The notes beneath the pieces are model-generated. The model was not told the origin of the DNA. It did not search any database and was given only the letters and a program-made list of their open reading frames with translations. This document shows, piece after piece, positions 7,579 to 15,934 of a stretch of DNA of 64,000 nt. This stretch comes from Postechiella sp039985655. Lineage in GTDB: Bacteria > Bacteroidota > Bacteroidia > Flavobacteriales > Flavobacteriaceae. The stretch is from positions 1 through 64,000 of the forward strand of contig JBDWSF010000024.1 in NCBI GenBank assembly GCA_039985655.1. The letters are read 5' to 3'. How positions within the stretch are numbered: position 1 is the stretch's first letter; each line of letters opens with the position of its first letter. The position numbers and the translations under genes are program-made.

Positions 7579-8967
7579 CTACTTTTTAATGGTAGGGACT
7601 TTAATAGAAGACTGAATCCAACATCCAATTTTAATTGTTTGACCGGCTTTCCCTTCTATAAAAATCTCTTTTTTTGTTGGTGCTTTAGCTCTATAACTGG
7701 CGGCAGATTGTGCTGCGTCTTTCTTTAAAGTAGGATCTACTCTTGATGCTTTTTGAGCTTCATTCGCAGCTAACCAATAAACGGCTCTCTTATCAAAGTT
7801 AGAACCGCCACAGTCTTTGGCGCTACTCTTGTACATAGAAGCAATTGATAAATGCGGTTTACCATTAGAAGGGTTGAGTTTTAACGCATGATTAAAATAA
7901 ACCCGAGCTTGACTAAACGTTCTTTTATTTTTTAGAATGACTCCAATTTTATAAGCCAATTTACCTTTTTTATAAGGGTCAGATTCAAGTTCGAAGGCTT
8001 GTTTTAAATAATCTTGAGCTTCGGTTTCTTTTCCATTTTGAAATAAAACAGTAGCAACAAAGTATTTTGTATCTGCAGATGGCGCTGTTTCGTCATAAGC
8101 TTTAACCATATTTTCATACAATTGCACATCTGTACACCCTTTATGATACATCCTGCTTACTGCTCGTTTTAACCAAACAGCATCAGATTTATGAGGTTCA
8201 AAACCTTTTTTATATAAAGGGATTAAGTTTTCACAATTCGCTCTTTTACTTAACATGGCGTCCATAGCAATCGAAATTTTACTATAATATTTCAAATTGT
8301 CTTCGTAGTACTTTTTGTATTGTTTCTCTTTTTTTGTTAGAACATCTCCGTTGCCTTCTTTTATAATGAGCGCATTAAGTTTTTCCGAAAAGTTCTTGAC
8401 TTCTAATTCAACTTTTTCAGTAATATCATCATATTTATTAAATAAATCTTGAGCCGATTTGGTGCCTTTATCATACAAATTGACGATTAAAGAAAAGTAG
8501 GAAAATAAGCTTTTAGGATTTGTAAAAGTCGTTAAGTCTTCTTTATAAGTGTCATCAAAACAATTATATAGGTCTAAATCTGTTTTGCCCAATAACGTCT
8601 TATTGTTATATTCTAATTGACAAGCCATTGCCGCATATTTTCCTCTTTTTGTTTTATTAGGAAAGCATTCAGCGCGCTGTTTCCATAATTTTATAAGATC
8701 ATTTATGTACTCCGTTTTATTTTTTTCTGTTGTTTGCTTAATTTTTGCTTTCAAAATATCTTCCCCATCCGAGTATATCGCAATATTTAATTTCGGGCAA
8801 TTATTACGCACGTACATCCAAGGTTCGAAAGCAGCATCGTAATCTTCAGCTTTTGCATATTCGTGAAATATAGAAAGCTTCGTCATACATTCCTCGTTGT
8901 TTTGAGAGAAAGCAGTATTAAAACCAATAAATAATAAAGTAAATAACAATGTTAGTTTAGTTTTCAT
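7579..8967 (-). CDS. Secreted tetratricopeptide-repeat protein
   Basis: A 462-aa protein with a signal peptide (residues 1 to about 22, ending TAFSQ). The body is helical with TPR units; the clearest is near residues 335-375 (YKIGVILKNKRTFSQARVYFNHALKLNPSN). The C-terminal tail (IKIGCWIQSSIKV) is distinctive and I recall it in other flavobacterial TPR proteins. Likely periplasmic, possibly outer-membrane associated, with a scaffolding role. No enzymatic motif is visible and the partner is unknown. Confidence 0.78.
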   Translation of the reverse strand: MKTKLTLLFTLLFIGFNTAFSQNNEECMTKLSIFHEYAKAEDYDAAFEPWMYVRNNCPKLNIAIYSDGEDILKAKIKQTTEKNKTEYINDLIKLWKQRAECFPNKTKRGKYAAMACQLEYNNKTLLGKTDLDLYNCFDDTYKEDLTTFTNPKSLFSYFSLIVNLYDKGTKSAQDLFNKYDDITEKVELEVKNFSEKLNALIIKEGNGDVLTKKEKQYKKYYEDNLKYYSKISIAMDAMLSKRANCENLIPLYKKGFEPHKSDAVWLKRAVSRMYHKGCTDVQLYENMVKAYDETAPSADTKYFVATVLFQNGKETEAQDYLKQAFELESDPYKKGKLAYKIGVILKNKRTFSQARVYFNHALKLNPSNGKPHLSIASMYKSSAKDCGGSNFDKRAVYWLAANEAQKASRVDPTLKKDAAQSAASYRAKAPTKKEIFIEGKAGQTIKIGCWIQSSIKVPTIKK

Positions 8968-9132
8968 AAATAATAATGTTAAGATTAATCTTGATTATAT
9001 TAAAAAGGAATAACTCACAAGAAATGTACCAAGTCTAAGTTTTATTGGTTAACTGCTTTTGAACGATATTAAATATGTGTGATTGTTTTAAATGAAGTTG
9101 AGATATTAGTGCGTTTATTAAAGTGAATTATT

Positions 9133-9140
9133 TAATTTTG
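9133..9140 (+). promoter_or_regulatory. Candidate -7 box for the acetyltransferase gene
   Basis: taattttg fits TAnnTTTG and lies 19 bases before the ATG at 9160, so the leader would be only about 12-15 nt. No TTG is seen at the normal upstream distance. Confidence 0.35.
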
Positions 9141-9159
9141 AAGCCTCAAAAGCATACAG

Positions 9160-9846
9160 ATGAACAATTTTGAACTCGGACTAAAAAATCCAATTTGGTA
9201 TGCTCTAGAAGAAGCGCATAAAAAGTTCTCAATGACCTATGATGGCGTTAAGTTTTATGATCCAGAAATTTGTCCTTTCGGCGCTTTCAAAGATGCTTCT
9301 AAAACTGCTAGTGCATTAAATGAGTATGCAAAGCTTGTCGATAGTTTTTTTCTAGTTTCCGAAAATGAAGATCCTACCTTTGATGAGGATTTTATGGTTT
9401 TAGATCAAAAATTTGAATGTATTCAAATGGTTATAAATACTTTAAAATCATGCGAAATCACGGAAACGATTGTGCCTTTAACAGAAAAACATAGGGATGC
9501 GGTTTACGATTTAGTATGGCTTACAATGCCTGGGTATTATAAAAAACGAACCTTAGATATGGGCGGGTATTTTGGCATTTTTAAAGAAGGAAATCTGGTC
9601 TCTATAGCAGGGCAACGCATACAAACGAACCATTTTATAGAAATTAGTGCGGTGGTAACACATCCCGATTATACTAGACAAGGGCTTGCAAAACAATTAG
9701 TCGTTCATACCACACAAGAAATTTTTAAAACAGGAAAAAAAGCCATTCTGCATGTTACAAAAGGAAACCCTGCGATTAAACTTTACGAAAAATTGGGTTA
9801 TGAATTAACTAGAGATATGAATTGGTGGTATTTTCATAAAAAATAG
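9160..9846 (+). CDS. GNAT-family N-acetyltransferase (FR47-like)
   Basis: The C-terminal half (about residues 105-225) carries the acetyl-CoA binding motif A, ISAVVTHPDYTRQGLAKQLV, followed by NPAIKLYEKLGYE, the usual C-terminal beta-bulge region. The N-terminal 100 residues match no family I know and probably help bind the acceptor. At 228 aa it fits the FR47-like acetyltransferases. The acceptor is unknown. It stands alone, divergent from the TPR gene. Confidence 0.85.
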   Translation: MNNFELGLKNPIWYALEEAHKKFSMTYDGVKFYDPEICPFGAFKDASKTASALNEYAKLVDSFFLVSENEDPTFDEDFMVLDQKFECIQMVINTLKSCEITETIVPLTEKHRDAVYDLVWLTMPGYYKKRTLDMGGYFGIFKEGNLVSIAGQRIQTNHFIEISAVVTHPDYTRQGLAKQLVVHTTQEIFKTGKKAILHVTKGNPAIKLYEKLGYELTRDMNWWYFHKK

Positions 9847-9894
9847 AAAGCATGATTTTTTTAATACCTTCATGTTTTTTGGGGGCGTTTAATA

Positions 9895-10004
9895 TGTATG
9901 TTTAGTTGTGTGTGTAAGTAACTAAATTAGCAAAAGAAAACGAACCTGAGAAAATTCCAAAGGAATTTCCAAGTAGGCTAGAACCTAGTAATTGATTATA
10001 CACG
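9895..10004. repeat. Dispersed palindromic repeat, copy A
   Basis: This 110-bp segment shares a clear skeleton with 52295-52407: the start tgtatg.ttagttg, then taag.aacta, ttagcaaa, the internal palindrome gagaaaattcc.aaggaattt, and the end ttgattatacacg. The two ends are imperfect inverted repeats of each other (gtgtat...atacac). It lies just downstream of the FRG-domain gene. Confidence 0.6.
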
Positions 10005-10014
10005 TCTTTGTTAG

Positions 10015-10899
10015 CTACAGTTTTTTCATTTCGTTATTTATTTCCTTAATTAATTTAGTAGCTTCCTCATTTTGAGTCAAGATCAATCTATCCTCATCTA
10101 TTCCATTTGCTTTTAACTCCTCAAATATTACTTTTTTTGCGTCAGCTTTTACTCTGACTCGAACTATCATATTTTTCCAAAAATCTTTTTTATTTAGAGG
10201 AACTTCTAAATCAGAGTTGCTAGATGCAAATAGTCTACCGTGTTGTCTGAATAATCTAAACTGATAAGTTCTCTGGTCAATATCATTAATGTAAGTTGGT
10301 ACGTTACAGACAAAAGATGAGTCTAAATCAAATGGATTGAAATTAGGATAAAGTAATTTTTCGTAATCAGAAGTTTCATTAAGTATAAAATCGTGTGGAA
10401 CAAGTAAACCCCAAAGTTGTCCATCAGAATGTTCATGTTTCTCAGAAGGTTCACTCATGAAATATGATGAACTAATACTTGAAGTAGACAAGTCAATTAA
10501 GTTTGTTTTGACTCCAGCGTGTTGCGCTTGAAACATTAAGTCCCAATCTTCTCCATAAGGTTTTTTACTATATTTAAATAGTTGGTCTTCACCATAATTT
10601 TCGATTACTTTTTTTTTAAAGATTTTAGCTCCATTTTTTTCGAATTTTCGTGCTTTACTTAAGTTAATTTTTGTTGAGAAAGGTGGTCTGAAAATTCCTG
10701 GTAAAATATCCCATCCATAATTTTGCTCACCTCTGTAATGTGGCATTACAGGAAATCCTTCCTTTTCAATTAAGTCAATATTAATTTTAATTAATTCATC
10801 GTGAAAGTTCCCCACATCTTGTAAATTCTTAATCTCAAAACTTTCTAATGGTTTAAGATATTTTTCTTTTATATGTTCTGAAATTTGATAGTAGTTCAT
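10015..10899 (-). CDS. FRG domain-containing protein
   Basis: The FRG domain is named after its conserved [FY]-R-G motif, seen here as MPHYRGEQNYGWDILPGIFR (about residues 52-71). The second conserved block is QAQHAGVKTNLIDLS (about 123-137), matching the QH.G..T.LLD signature of the family. The protein is 294 aa, soluble and without added domains. FRG proteins have no settled biochemical role; some occur near phage-defence genes, but nothing else here suggests a defence island. It is a lone gene flanked downstream by a dispersed repeat, consistent with acquisition. Confidence 0.82.
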   Translation of the reverse strand: MNYYQISEHIKEKYLKPLESFEIKNLQDVGNFHDELIKINIDLIEKEGFPVMPHYRGEQNYGWDILPGIFRPPFSTKINLSKARKFEKNGAKIFKKKVIENYGEDQLFKYSKKPYGEDWDLMFQAQHAGVKTNLIDLSTSSISSSYFMSEPSEKHEHSDGQLWGLLVPHDFILNETSDYEKLLYPNFNPFDLDSSFVCNVPTYINDIDQRTYQFRLFRQHGRLFASSNSDLEVPLNKKDFWKNMIVRVRVKADAKKVIFEELKANGIDEDRLILTQNEEATKLIKEINNEMKKL

Positions 10900-10969
10900 T
10901 TGTTGGTTTAAATTATACCTAACTCTTAAGGATCTGAAATCGTTTTAATTTTTAACATCCTGCTTTAAA

Positions 10970-11000
10970 CGAATATAGCAGAAGTTTTTTACAAAATCAA
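10970..11000 (-). promoter_or_regulatory. Candidate -33/-7 promoter of the FRG-domain gene
   Basis: Read on the minus strand: TTG (11000-10998), 20 bases, then TATATTCG (10977-10970), one base off TAnnTTTG. The spacing matches the other paired promoters in this window. Confidence 0.4.
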
Positions 11001-11196
11001 GTATCAAATGTTATAAAAACAAATGAGATTGCCTTAGATTTAAGGAGTTAGCTCTTTTTAATTTTAGTGTTTTTGTTTTTCGATTAATAGATATTACTTT
11101 GGCATTATTTCTAATATTGTTTTTTTTACAAGTATCTTTACCATAGAGCGTTCAAGATTTTCGGAAACTATCCTTTTATTTTTAAAGAAAAACCCG

Positions 11197-12264
11197 ATGA
11201 TTACAGATATAAATGTAAATAAACCAGAACCTATTGTTTTTGAAAAACCACCAAAATCATTTAATAAGAATTCAAATGTTAATTACACAATTAAATCATT
11301 AGAAGCTGGTGAATTGGTGTTGATAACCGAATTTTATAATAATGGATTGTCACTTCTTAAAAAGTTGCAAATACATTTGAAACGGAAGTTACCTAACAAA
11401 TCTTTTCAAGAGTAACGTGAGTTTCGGTCAGAATACCGTAAGCTATCAAATCTTATTTTAATAAAAATTGTAGATCATAAATTGACCGTAAAGAAATCAC
11501 CTTCTATTGGTTGGTTAGAAAAGTTGTATCCAGAAACTACCGATTTCTTATTGCCTTTTCCTCAAGTTCAAGGACTAAATAGTGCTTGGCAGTGGTATCA
11601 AAATGGAATTTCCATTCCTGTATTGCGAAATAAAATCCATCCTTATTACGGCACTTATTTTCCAACGCGTTTTGATCATTTGATACTTTTCGATAATTGG
11701 TTGAATCGTTATAATGGACCTAAGAAGTCTGCAATAGAAGTTGGAATTGGGAGTGGTGTCCTTTCTTTTCAAATGATAAAACATGGTTTTCAGAAAGTTT
11801 TTGGTACAGATACCAATCCTAATGCGATTATTGGATTAAAAGAGTCCATGGGAAATACAAAGTTGTCTAGAAAAATAGAATTAGATTTTGGACATCTTTT
11901 TGGAGCTTGGGAAAAACAGACCGAATTGATTGTTTTTAATCCGCCTTGGCTACCTCAATCTGATAGTTTAGACAGAAACGACGAAGCGATTTATTACAAT
12001 GAAAATCTATTTCCTGACTTCTTTGTTGAAGCAAAAAAAAGGTTGTTACCTGAAGGAAAGCTTGTCGTTATATTCTCAAATTTGGCTCAAATAACTGATG
12101 TAACAAAAGAACACCCCATAGAAATGGAATTAGCCAATGGAGAACGGTTTCAATTGGAAAAATGTTTAAAAAAGGCAGTGAAATCATCTTCAGAAAAAAC
12201 AAAAAGAGATCAACATTGGCGTGCTTTTAAAGAAGTCGAACTTTGGATATTGACTCATATATAA
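11197..12264 (+). pseudogene. Class I SAM-dependent methyltransferase gene interrupted by one in-frame TAA
   Basis: Two open segments lie in the same frame: codons 1-72 from the ATG at 11197, and the methyltransferase part to 12264. They are separated by a single TAA at 11413-11415. The 22 codons after the stop (REFRSEYRKLSN..., 11416-11481) are open and lead without a break into the methyltransferase. Without the stop it would be one protein of about 355 aa. A CAA-to-TAA change (Gln to stop) would explain it. A sequencing error, a genuine nonsense mutation, or an internal start near 11482 are all possible. Confidence 0.7.
11482..12264 (+). CDS. Methyltransferase catalytic part (C-terminal fragment of the interrupted gene)
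   Basis: The SAM-binding loop is VGIGSGVLSFQM (motif I), followed by FGTDTNPNAI. The NPPW motif (NPPWLPQ) is typical of methyltransferases that modify amide or amino nitrogens, such as the HemK/PrmC type. The only start here is a TTG at 11482 inside what looks like continuous coding sequence, so this is probably not an authentic start. If the upstream TAA is real, a shortened enzyme might still be made by re-initiation. A strong bidirectional hairpin terminator follows. The substrate is unknown. Confidence 0.6.
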   Translation: MTVKKSPSIGWLEKLYPETTDFLLPFPQVQGLNSAWQWYQNGISIPVLRNKIHPYYGTYFPTRFDHLILFDNWLNRYNGPKKSAIEVGIGSGVLSFQMIKHGFQKVFGTDTNPNAIIGLKESMGNTKLSRKIELDFGHLFGAWEKQTELIVFNPPWLPQSDSLDRNDEAIYYNENLFPDFFVEAKKRLLPEGKLVVIFSNLAQITDVTKEHPIEMELANGERFQLEKCLKKAVKSSSEKTKRDQHWRAFKEVELWILTHI

Positions 12265-12286
12265 GTTTTTAATACCCCATAAAAGT

Positions 12287-12348
12287 AAAAAGAGGCTGTC
12301 TAAAAAGTAAAATAAGTAGTTATTTTACTTTTTAGACAGCCTCTTTTT
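12287..12348. terminator. Perfect 29-bp hairpin terminator, bidirectional
   Basis: The left arm at 12287-12315 is the exact reverse complement of 12320-12348, with a 4-base loop GTAG. Both ends carry an A/T run, so it can stop transcription from the methyltransferase (+) and from pruA (-). It contains the same agaggctgtctaaaaagt block as the repeat at 2341-2475. Confidence 0.85.
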
Positions 12349-12420
12349 TATGTCATTTTTTGTTGAGAACTGACTCTTTTATTCAAAGTACATTTTCATT
12401 CCTTCGTGAATTCTGTTTTT

Positions 12421-14052
12421 TCAATTTGTTCCCAAAAATGGATATCTATAATCTGTTGGTGTAACAAAGGTTTCCTTAATCATTCTAGGCGATACCCAAC
12501 GTAATAAATTTTGAGCACTGCCCGCTTTATCATTCGTTCCAGAAGCTCTCGCGCCTCCAAAAGGTTGTTGTCCAACAACAGCACCAGTGGGTTTATCGTT
12601 TATATAAAAGTTTCCTGCAGCATTTTGTAAGGCTTCAGTAGCTTGAGTAACGGCATATCGATCTTTAGATATAATAGCGCCTGTTAAAGCATATTCACTT
12701 GTTTCATCGACCAGTTTTAAAGTTTCCGCGTAAGCGTCATCTTCATAAACATAAATAGTAATAACTGGTCCAAAAAGTTCTGTACACATGGTTGTGTATT
12801 TGGGGTCTTTTGCAAGAATGACTGTTGGTTCAATAAAATACCCTTTACTTTTATCGTAATTACCACCAACTACGATTTCTGCATCACTATCACTTTTTGC
12901 ACCATCAATATATTTTGCTAGTTTATCAAAAGAAGCTTCATGGATTACAGCAGTAATAAAATTGCTCATATCTTCAGGAGATCCCATTTTAAATGAGTTT
13001 ACATCTTCAATAACATATTTCTTAACATCTGCCCAAAGACTCTTTGGTACATAAGCTCTTGAAGCTGCACTACATTTCTGTCCTTGAAATTCAAAAGCAC
13101 CACGAACAATAGCTGTAGCGACTTGTTTTGAGTTCGCTGATTTGTGAGCAACAATAAAATCTTTACCTCCTGTTTCTCCAACAATTTTCGGATAGGTTTT
13201 ATAGTTGTGAATATTGTTTCCTATTTGTTTCCAAAGTTCTTTAAATATGAACGTTGAGCCTGTAAAATGCAATCCAGAAAAATCTGGACTTGCCATAACG
13301 GTATTCGTGATCATCACTGGATCTCCAAAAACTACGTTTATAACGCCTGGAGGTACACCAGCTTCTTCAAACACATCCATAATCACTTTTGCAGAATATA
13401 CTTGACTATCACTTGGTTTCCAAACTACAACATTACCCATTAACGCCATACAAGCTGGTAGATTCCCAGCAATAGCAGTAAAGTTAAATGGTGTAACGGC
13501 ATAGGTGAAACCTTCTAACGGACGGTATTCAACACGGTTCCAAGCATCACTTGTACTTTCAGGTTGTTCCTTGTAAATGTCAGTCATAAACTGAACATTA
13601 AAGCGTAAGAAATCAATAAACTCACAAGCCGCATCAATTTCCGCCTGGTGTATCGTTTTAGATTGTGCAATCATAGTAGCAGCATTAATCTTTGCACGGT
13701 AAGGACCTGCAATTAACTCAGCAGCTTTTAAAAAGATACCTGCACGTTGTTCCCAAGGCATTAAAGACCATGTTTTTCTGGCTTCTAAAGCTGTAGAAAT
13801 AGCATCATCAATATGATTTTGTTCTGCCAAATGATAAGTGCCTACACTATGTTGATGATCGTGAGGAGGCGACATCGTTCTGGTATTTCCCGTTTCTATG
13901 TATTTCCCATTAATATAAAGAGGCACGTCAATTTTACTATTGAACATGCTTTTATAAGTTTCTTGAACGGCATCGCGTTCTGGAGATCCGGGTGCATAAG
14001 ATTTAACCGGTTCGTTAACGGCAATTGGTACATTAAAAAAGCCTTTTCCCAT
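12421..14052 (-). CDS. pruA: L-glutamate gamma-semialdehyde (1-pyrroline-5-carboxylate) dehydrogenase
   Basis: Oxidises L-glutamate 5-semialdehyde to glutamate with NAD+, the second step of proline degradation, in the cytosol. The 543-aa length and the whole sequence match the P5C dehydrogenase type of aldehyde dehydrogenase. The NAD-binding region contains TPFNFTAIAGNLP. The catalytic general base is Glu293 in VGETGGKDF and the nucleophile is Cys327 in FQGQKCSAASR. The C-terminal PFGGARASGTNDKAG is the usual oligomer/active-site closure motif. Proline dehydrogenase is not in the window. A TAATTTTG box lies about 43 bases upstream. Confidence 0.95.
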   Translation of the reverse strand: MGKGFFNVPIAVNEPVKSYAPGSPERDAVQETYKSMFNSKIDVPLYINGKYIETGNTRTMSPPHDHQHSVGTYHLAEQNHIDDAISTALEARKTWSLMPWEQRAGIFLKAAELIAGPYRAKINAATMIAQSKTIHQAEIDAACEFIDFLRFNVQFMTDIYKEQPESTSDAWNRVEYRPLEGFTYAVTPFNFTAIAGNLPACMALMGNVVVWKPSDSQVYSAKVIMDVFEEAGVPPGVINVVFGDPVMITNTVMASPDFSGLHFTGSTFIFKELWKQIGNNIHNYKTYPKIVGETGGKDFIVAHKSANSKQVATAIVRGAFEFQGQKCSAASRAYVPKSLWADVKKYVIEDVNSFKMGSPEDMSNFITAVIHEASFDKLAKYIDGAKSDSDAEIVVGGNYDKSKGYFIEPTVILAKDPKYTTMCTELFGPVITIYVYEDDAYAETLKLVDETSEYALTGAIISKDRYAVTQATEALQNAAGNFYINDKPTGAVVGQQPFGGARASGTNDKAGSAQNLLRWVSPRMIKETFVTPTDYRYPFLGTN

Positions 14053-14094
14053 GATTTATTGTTTTTTGTTATTGAATTTTCAGTAAATGATACG

Positions 14095-14102
14095 CAAAAT
14101 TA
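14095..14102 (-). promoter_or_regulatory. Candidate -7 box for pruA
   Basis: The minus strand reads TAATTTTG, a full match to TAnnTTTG, about 43 bases from the pruA start. No clear upstream TTG. Confidence 0.4.
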
Positions 14103-14203
14103 CGAATATTTTAATGAAGGATTCGTATTTTGTTAATGAGAAATTCGTGTTAAATTTTATTTATTTTTTGTAAGTTGCGATTTCGTTTATAGACTATCGA
14201 TTC

Positions 14204-14929
14204 ATGTGTACAGTTACTATTATTCCGAAAGGAGAAAATGATTTTATTTTAACATCAAATCGAGATGAAGCGCCTCATAGAATTTCGTTGGCTCCAGACT
14301 TTTATACTATTGAAGATACTCATTTGCTATTTCCAAAGGATGAAGTTGCTGGCGGAACATGGATAGGTGTTAGTGATAAAAACCGAGTAATTTGCGTATT
14401 AAATGGCGCTTATGTTTGCCATAAGCGACAAGCTAAATATCGATTGAGTAGAGGTGTCGTAGCAAAAGATTTTATGATTACTGGTGCTATTGAAAGTACA
14501 TTGGAAACTTATAATCTAATAGATATAGAGCCGTTTACCATGGTTATTGTTGATTGGAATTCTACTTTGAAGTTTTATGAATTGGTTTGGGATGGTAATG
14601 AAAAGCATGTTACACAATTGCCAAATGCTCCTAAAATTTGGTCGTCTTCAACATTATATTCAAAAGAAATGAAAGATGAGCGTTTAGATTGGTTCAATGC
14701 CTTTAAAATTGAAAATGAATTGAAAGCGTCTTCGTTATTAGCGTTTCATAAAAGGGCAGGACATGATAATATGGATTATGGTGTAGTCATGGACCGTGGT
14801 TTTGTGAAAACAACGAGTATTACGCAAGTAAATAAATCTGGTCATGTTGTCGATATGCGTTTTGAAAGTCTTCATGATAAATCTGTGACAAATACAGTGT
14901 TTAAATCCCCGCAAGTAGTTAATGAGTAG
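14204..14929 (+). CDS. NRDE family protein (TANGO2-like, Ntn-type)
   Basis: Starts MCTVTII, with Cys2 positioned as the N-terminal nucleophile of an Ntn-type fold, and carries the family signature SNRDEAPHR at about residues 18-26. The 241-aa length fits the bacterial NRDE (TANGO2) family, whose reaction is not known; the animal homologue affects lipid and haem handling. It overlaps the next gene by 8 bases (ATGAGTAG), so the two are translationally coupled and probably act together. Confidence 0.85.
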   Translation: MCTVTIIPKGENDFILTSNRDEAPHRISLAPDFYTIEDTHLLFPKDEVAGGTWIGVSDKNRVICVLNGAYVCHKRQAKYRLSRGVVAKDFMITGAIESTLETYNLIDIEPFTMVIVDWNSTLKFYELVWDGNEKHVTQLPNAPKIWSSSTLYSKEMKDERLDWFNAFKIENELKASSLLAFHKRAGHDNMDYGVVMDRGFVKTTSITQVNKSGHVVDMRFESLHDKSVTNTVFKSPQVVNE

Positions 14930-15917
14930 TACAGGAATTATTTTAACATTGGCGTATCCAGATACTGTTGTTATGGTATCGGAAGAATGGTTTTCTCCGT
15001 TTTTAAGATTTGTAGGTGTCGGGAAGAAGAATTATTTGCGTGCCGGACATGCTGCATTGGTTTTGATTAATAAAGAAACGGGTGTTTTAGAATATCATGA
15101 TTTTGGACGTTATATTACTTCGGAGCCCAACGGTAGAGTACGTGGTCGCGATACTGATAATGAATTACATTTTCCTGTAAAAGCGAGCATTGAAAATGAT
15201 TCTATTAAAAATTTAGATGCTATTTTAGAATTTTTAAGTACACATCCTAAATTAACACATGGTGAAGGTAAATTAGTGGCGTCGGTTTGTAACGCGGTCG
15301 ATTATGTAAAAGCACGAACGCATATTACAAAAATGCAAGAGCGTCATTTTATTACATATGCTGCTTTTATTAAAGATGCTTGTAATTGTGCCCGTTTTGT
15401 AACTGATACATTGATTGCTTCGGTAACTAATGCTGAAATGGTGAAGCGCCTAGAAAGCTCTAAATGGTTTACGCCAAGTACCGTTGGTAATGTACTGTTG
15501 TCTAATACTGGAGATTACCCTTTTGAGGTGAGCGATACTGGTGTGATTTCAGAATTTAAAGGGTCTCAGAAAAGTGAAAACTTACGTTGTTTTTTAGATA
15601 AGTTAAAAAATCACGAACCTAATTTTGTTGGTACTTTAGAATCGAGAACGGTTGCAGGTGTACATGAAAAGGCGCAATGGTTATCTGGTATTGCTGCTGG
15701 TGCTTGGTTTGAATTGCATTCAACTGAAAATAAACTAGAATACCGGTTTAGACGTATTTCGCCTTACGGACATATTGATGTTGATGCCGTTTTTAGTATT
15801 GAAGATGCTACTTTTAACTATGATTTAGAATATGAATTTGTGCATTATTCTAATTGCAAATTTTTTAATGTGAAGCAGGGTGAGAAGGTTTTTAGGTTTG
15901 AGAGGTTGAAAAGTTAG
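14922..15917 (+). CDS. Conserved protein of unknown function (resembles DUF6695), possible permuted NlpC/P60-like fold
   Basis: A 331-aa soluble protein. I recall that NRDE genes in Flavobacteriia are often followed by a DUF6695 gene, and this fits. Two blocks resemble the circularly permuted papain-like (NlpC/P60-type) fold, in which His precedes Cys: AGHAALVL with His43 followed by YHDFGRY, and later DACNCARFVTD with Cys156. The order H then C is as expected for permuted members. The functional reading is an inference; no signal peptide is seen, so a cytosolic amidase or thioesterase is more likely than a wall hydrolase. Confidence 0.7.
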   Translation: MSSTGIILTLAYPDTVVMVSEEWFSPFLRFVGVGKKNYLRAGHAALVLINKETGVLEYHDFGRYITSEPNGRVRGRDTDNELHFPVKASIENDSIKNLDAILEFLSTHPKLTHGEGKLVASVCNAVDYVKARTHITKMQERHFITYAAFIKDACNCARFVTDTLIASVTNAEMVKRLESSKWFTPSTVGNVLLSNTGDYPFEVSDTGVISEFKGSQKSENLRCFLDKLKNHEPNFVGTLESRTVAGVHEKAQWLSGIAAGAWFELHSTENKLEYRFRRISPYGHIDVDAVFSIEDATFNYDLEYEFVHYSNCKFFNVKQGEKVFRFERLKS

Positions 15918-15934
15918 AGTGTTGTTTTTCTTTA

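Noticed and set aside
7405..7728. A 107-codon plus-strand reading frame over the repeat and the 3' end of the TPR gene
   Set aside because: It runs through the intergenic repeat at 7425-7553 and antisense to the TPR gene, and the product resembles no protein family.
9847..9885. Possible terminator after the acetyltransferase gene (catga...tcatg with a T run)
   Set aside because: The stem is only 5 bp and the loop is long, which is too weak to call.
11482..11484. TTG at 11482 as the authentic start of the methyltransferase
   Set aside because: The same frame is open for 22 codons further upstream and, apart from one TAA, continues into the segment starting at 11197; the TTG has no promoter or other support.
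10015..12264. Defence island around the FRG-domain gene
   Set aside because: The neighbours are a general acetyltransferase and a broken methyltransferase of unknown substrate; there is no restriction, toxin, nuclease or other defence gene nearby.
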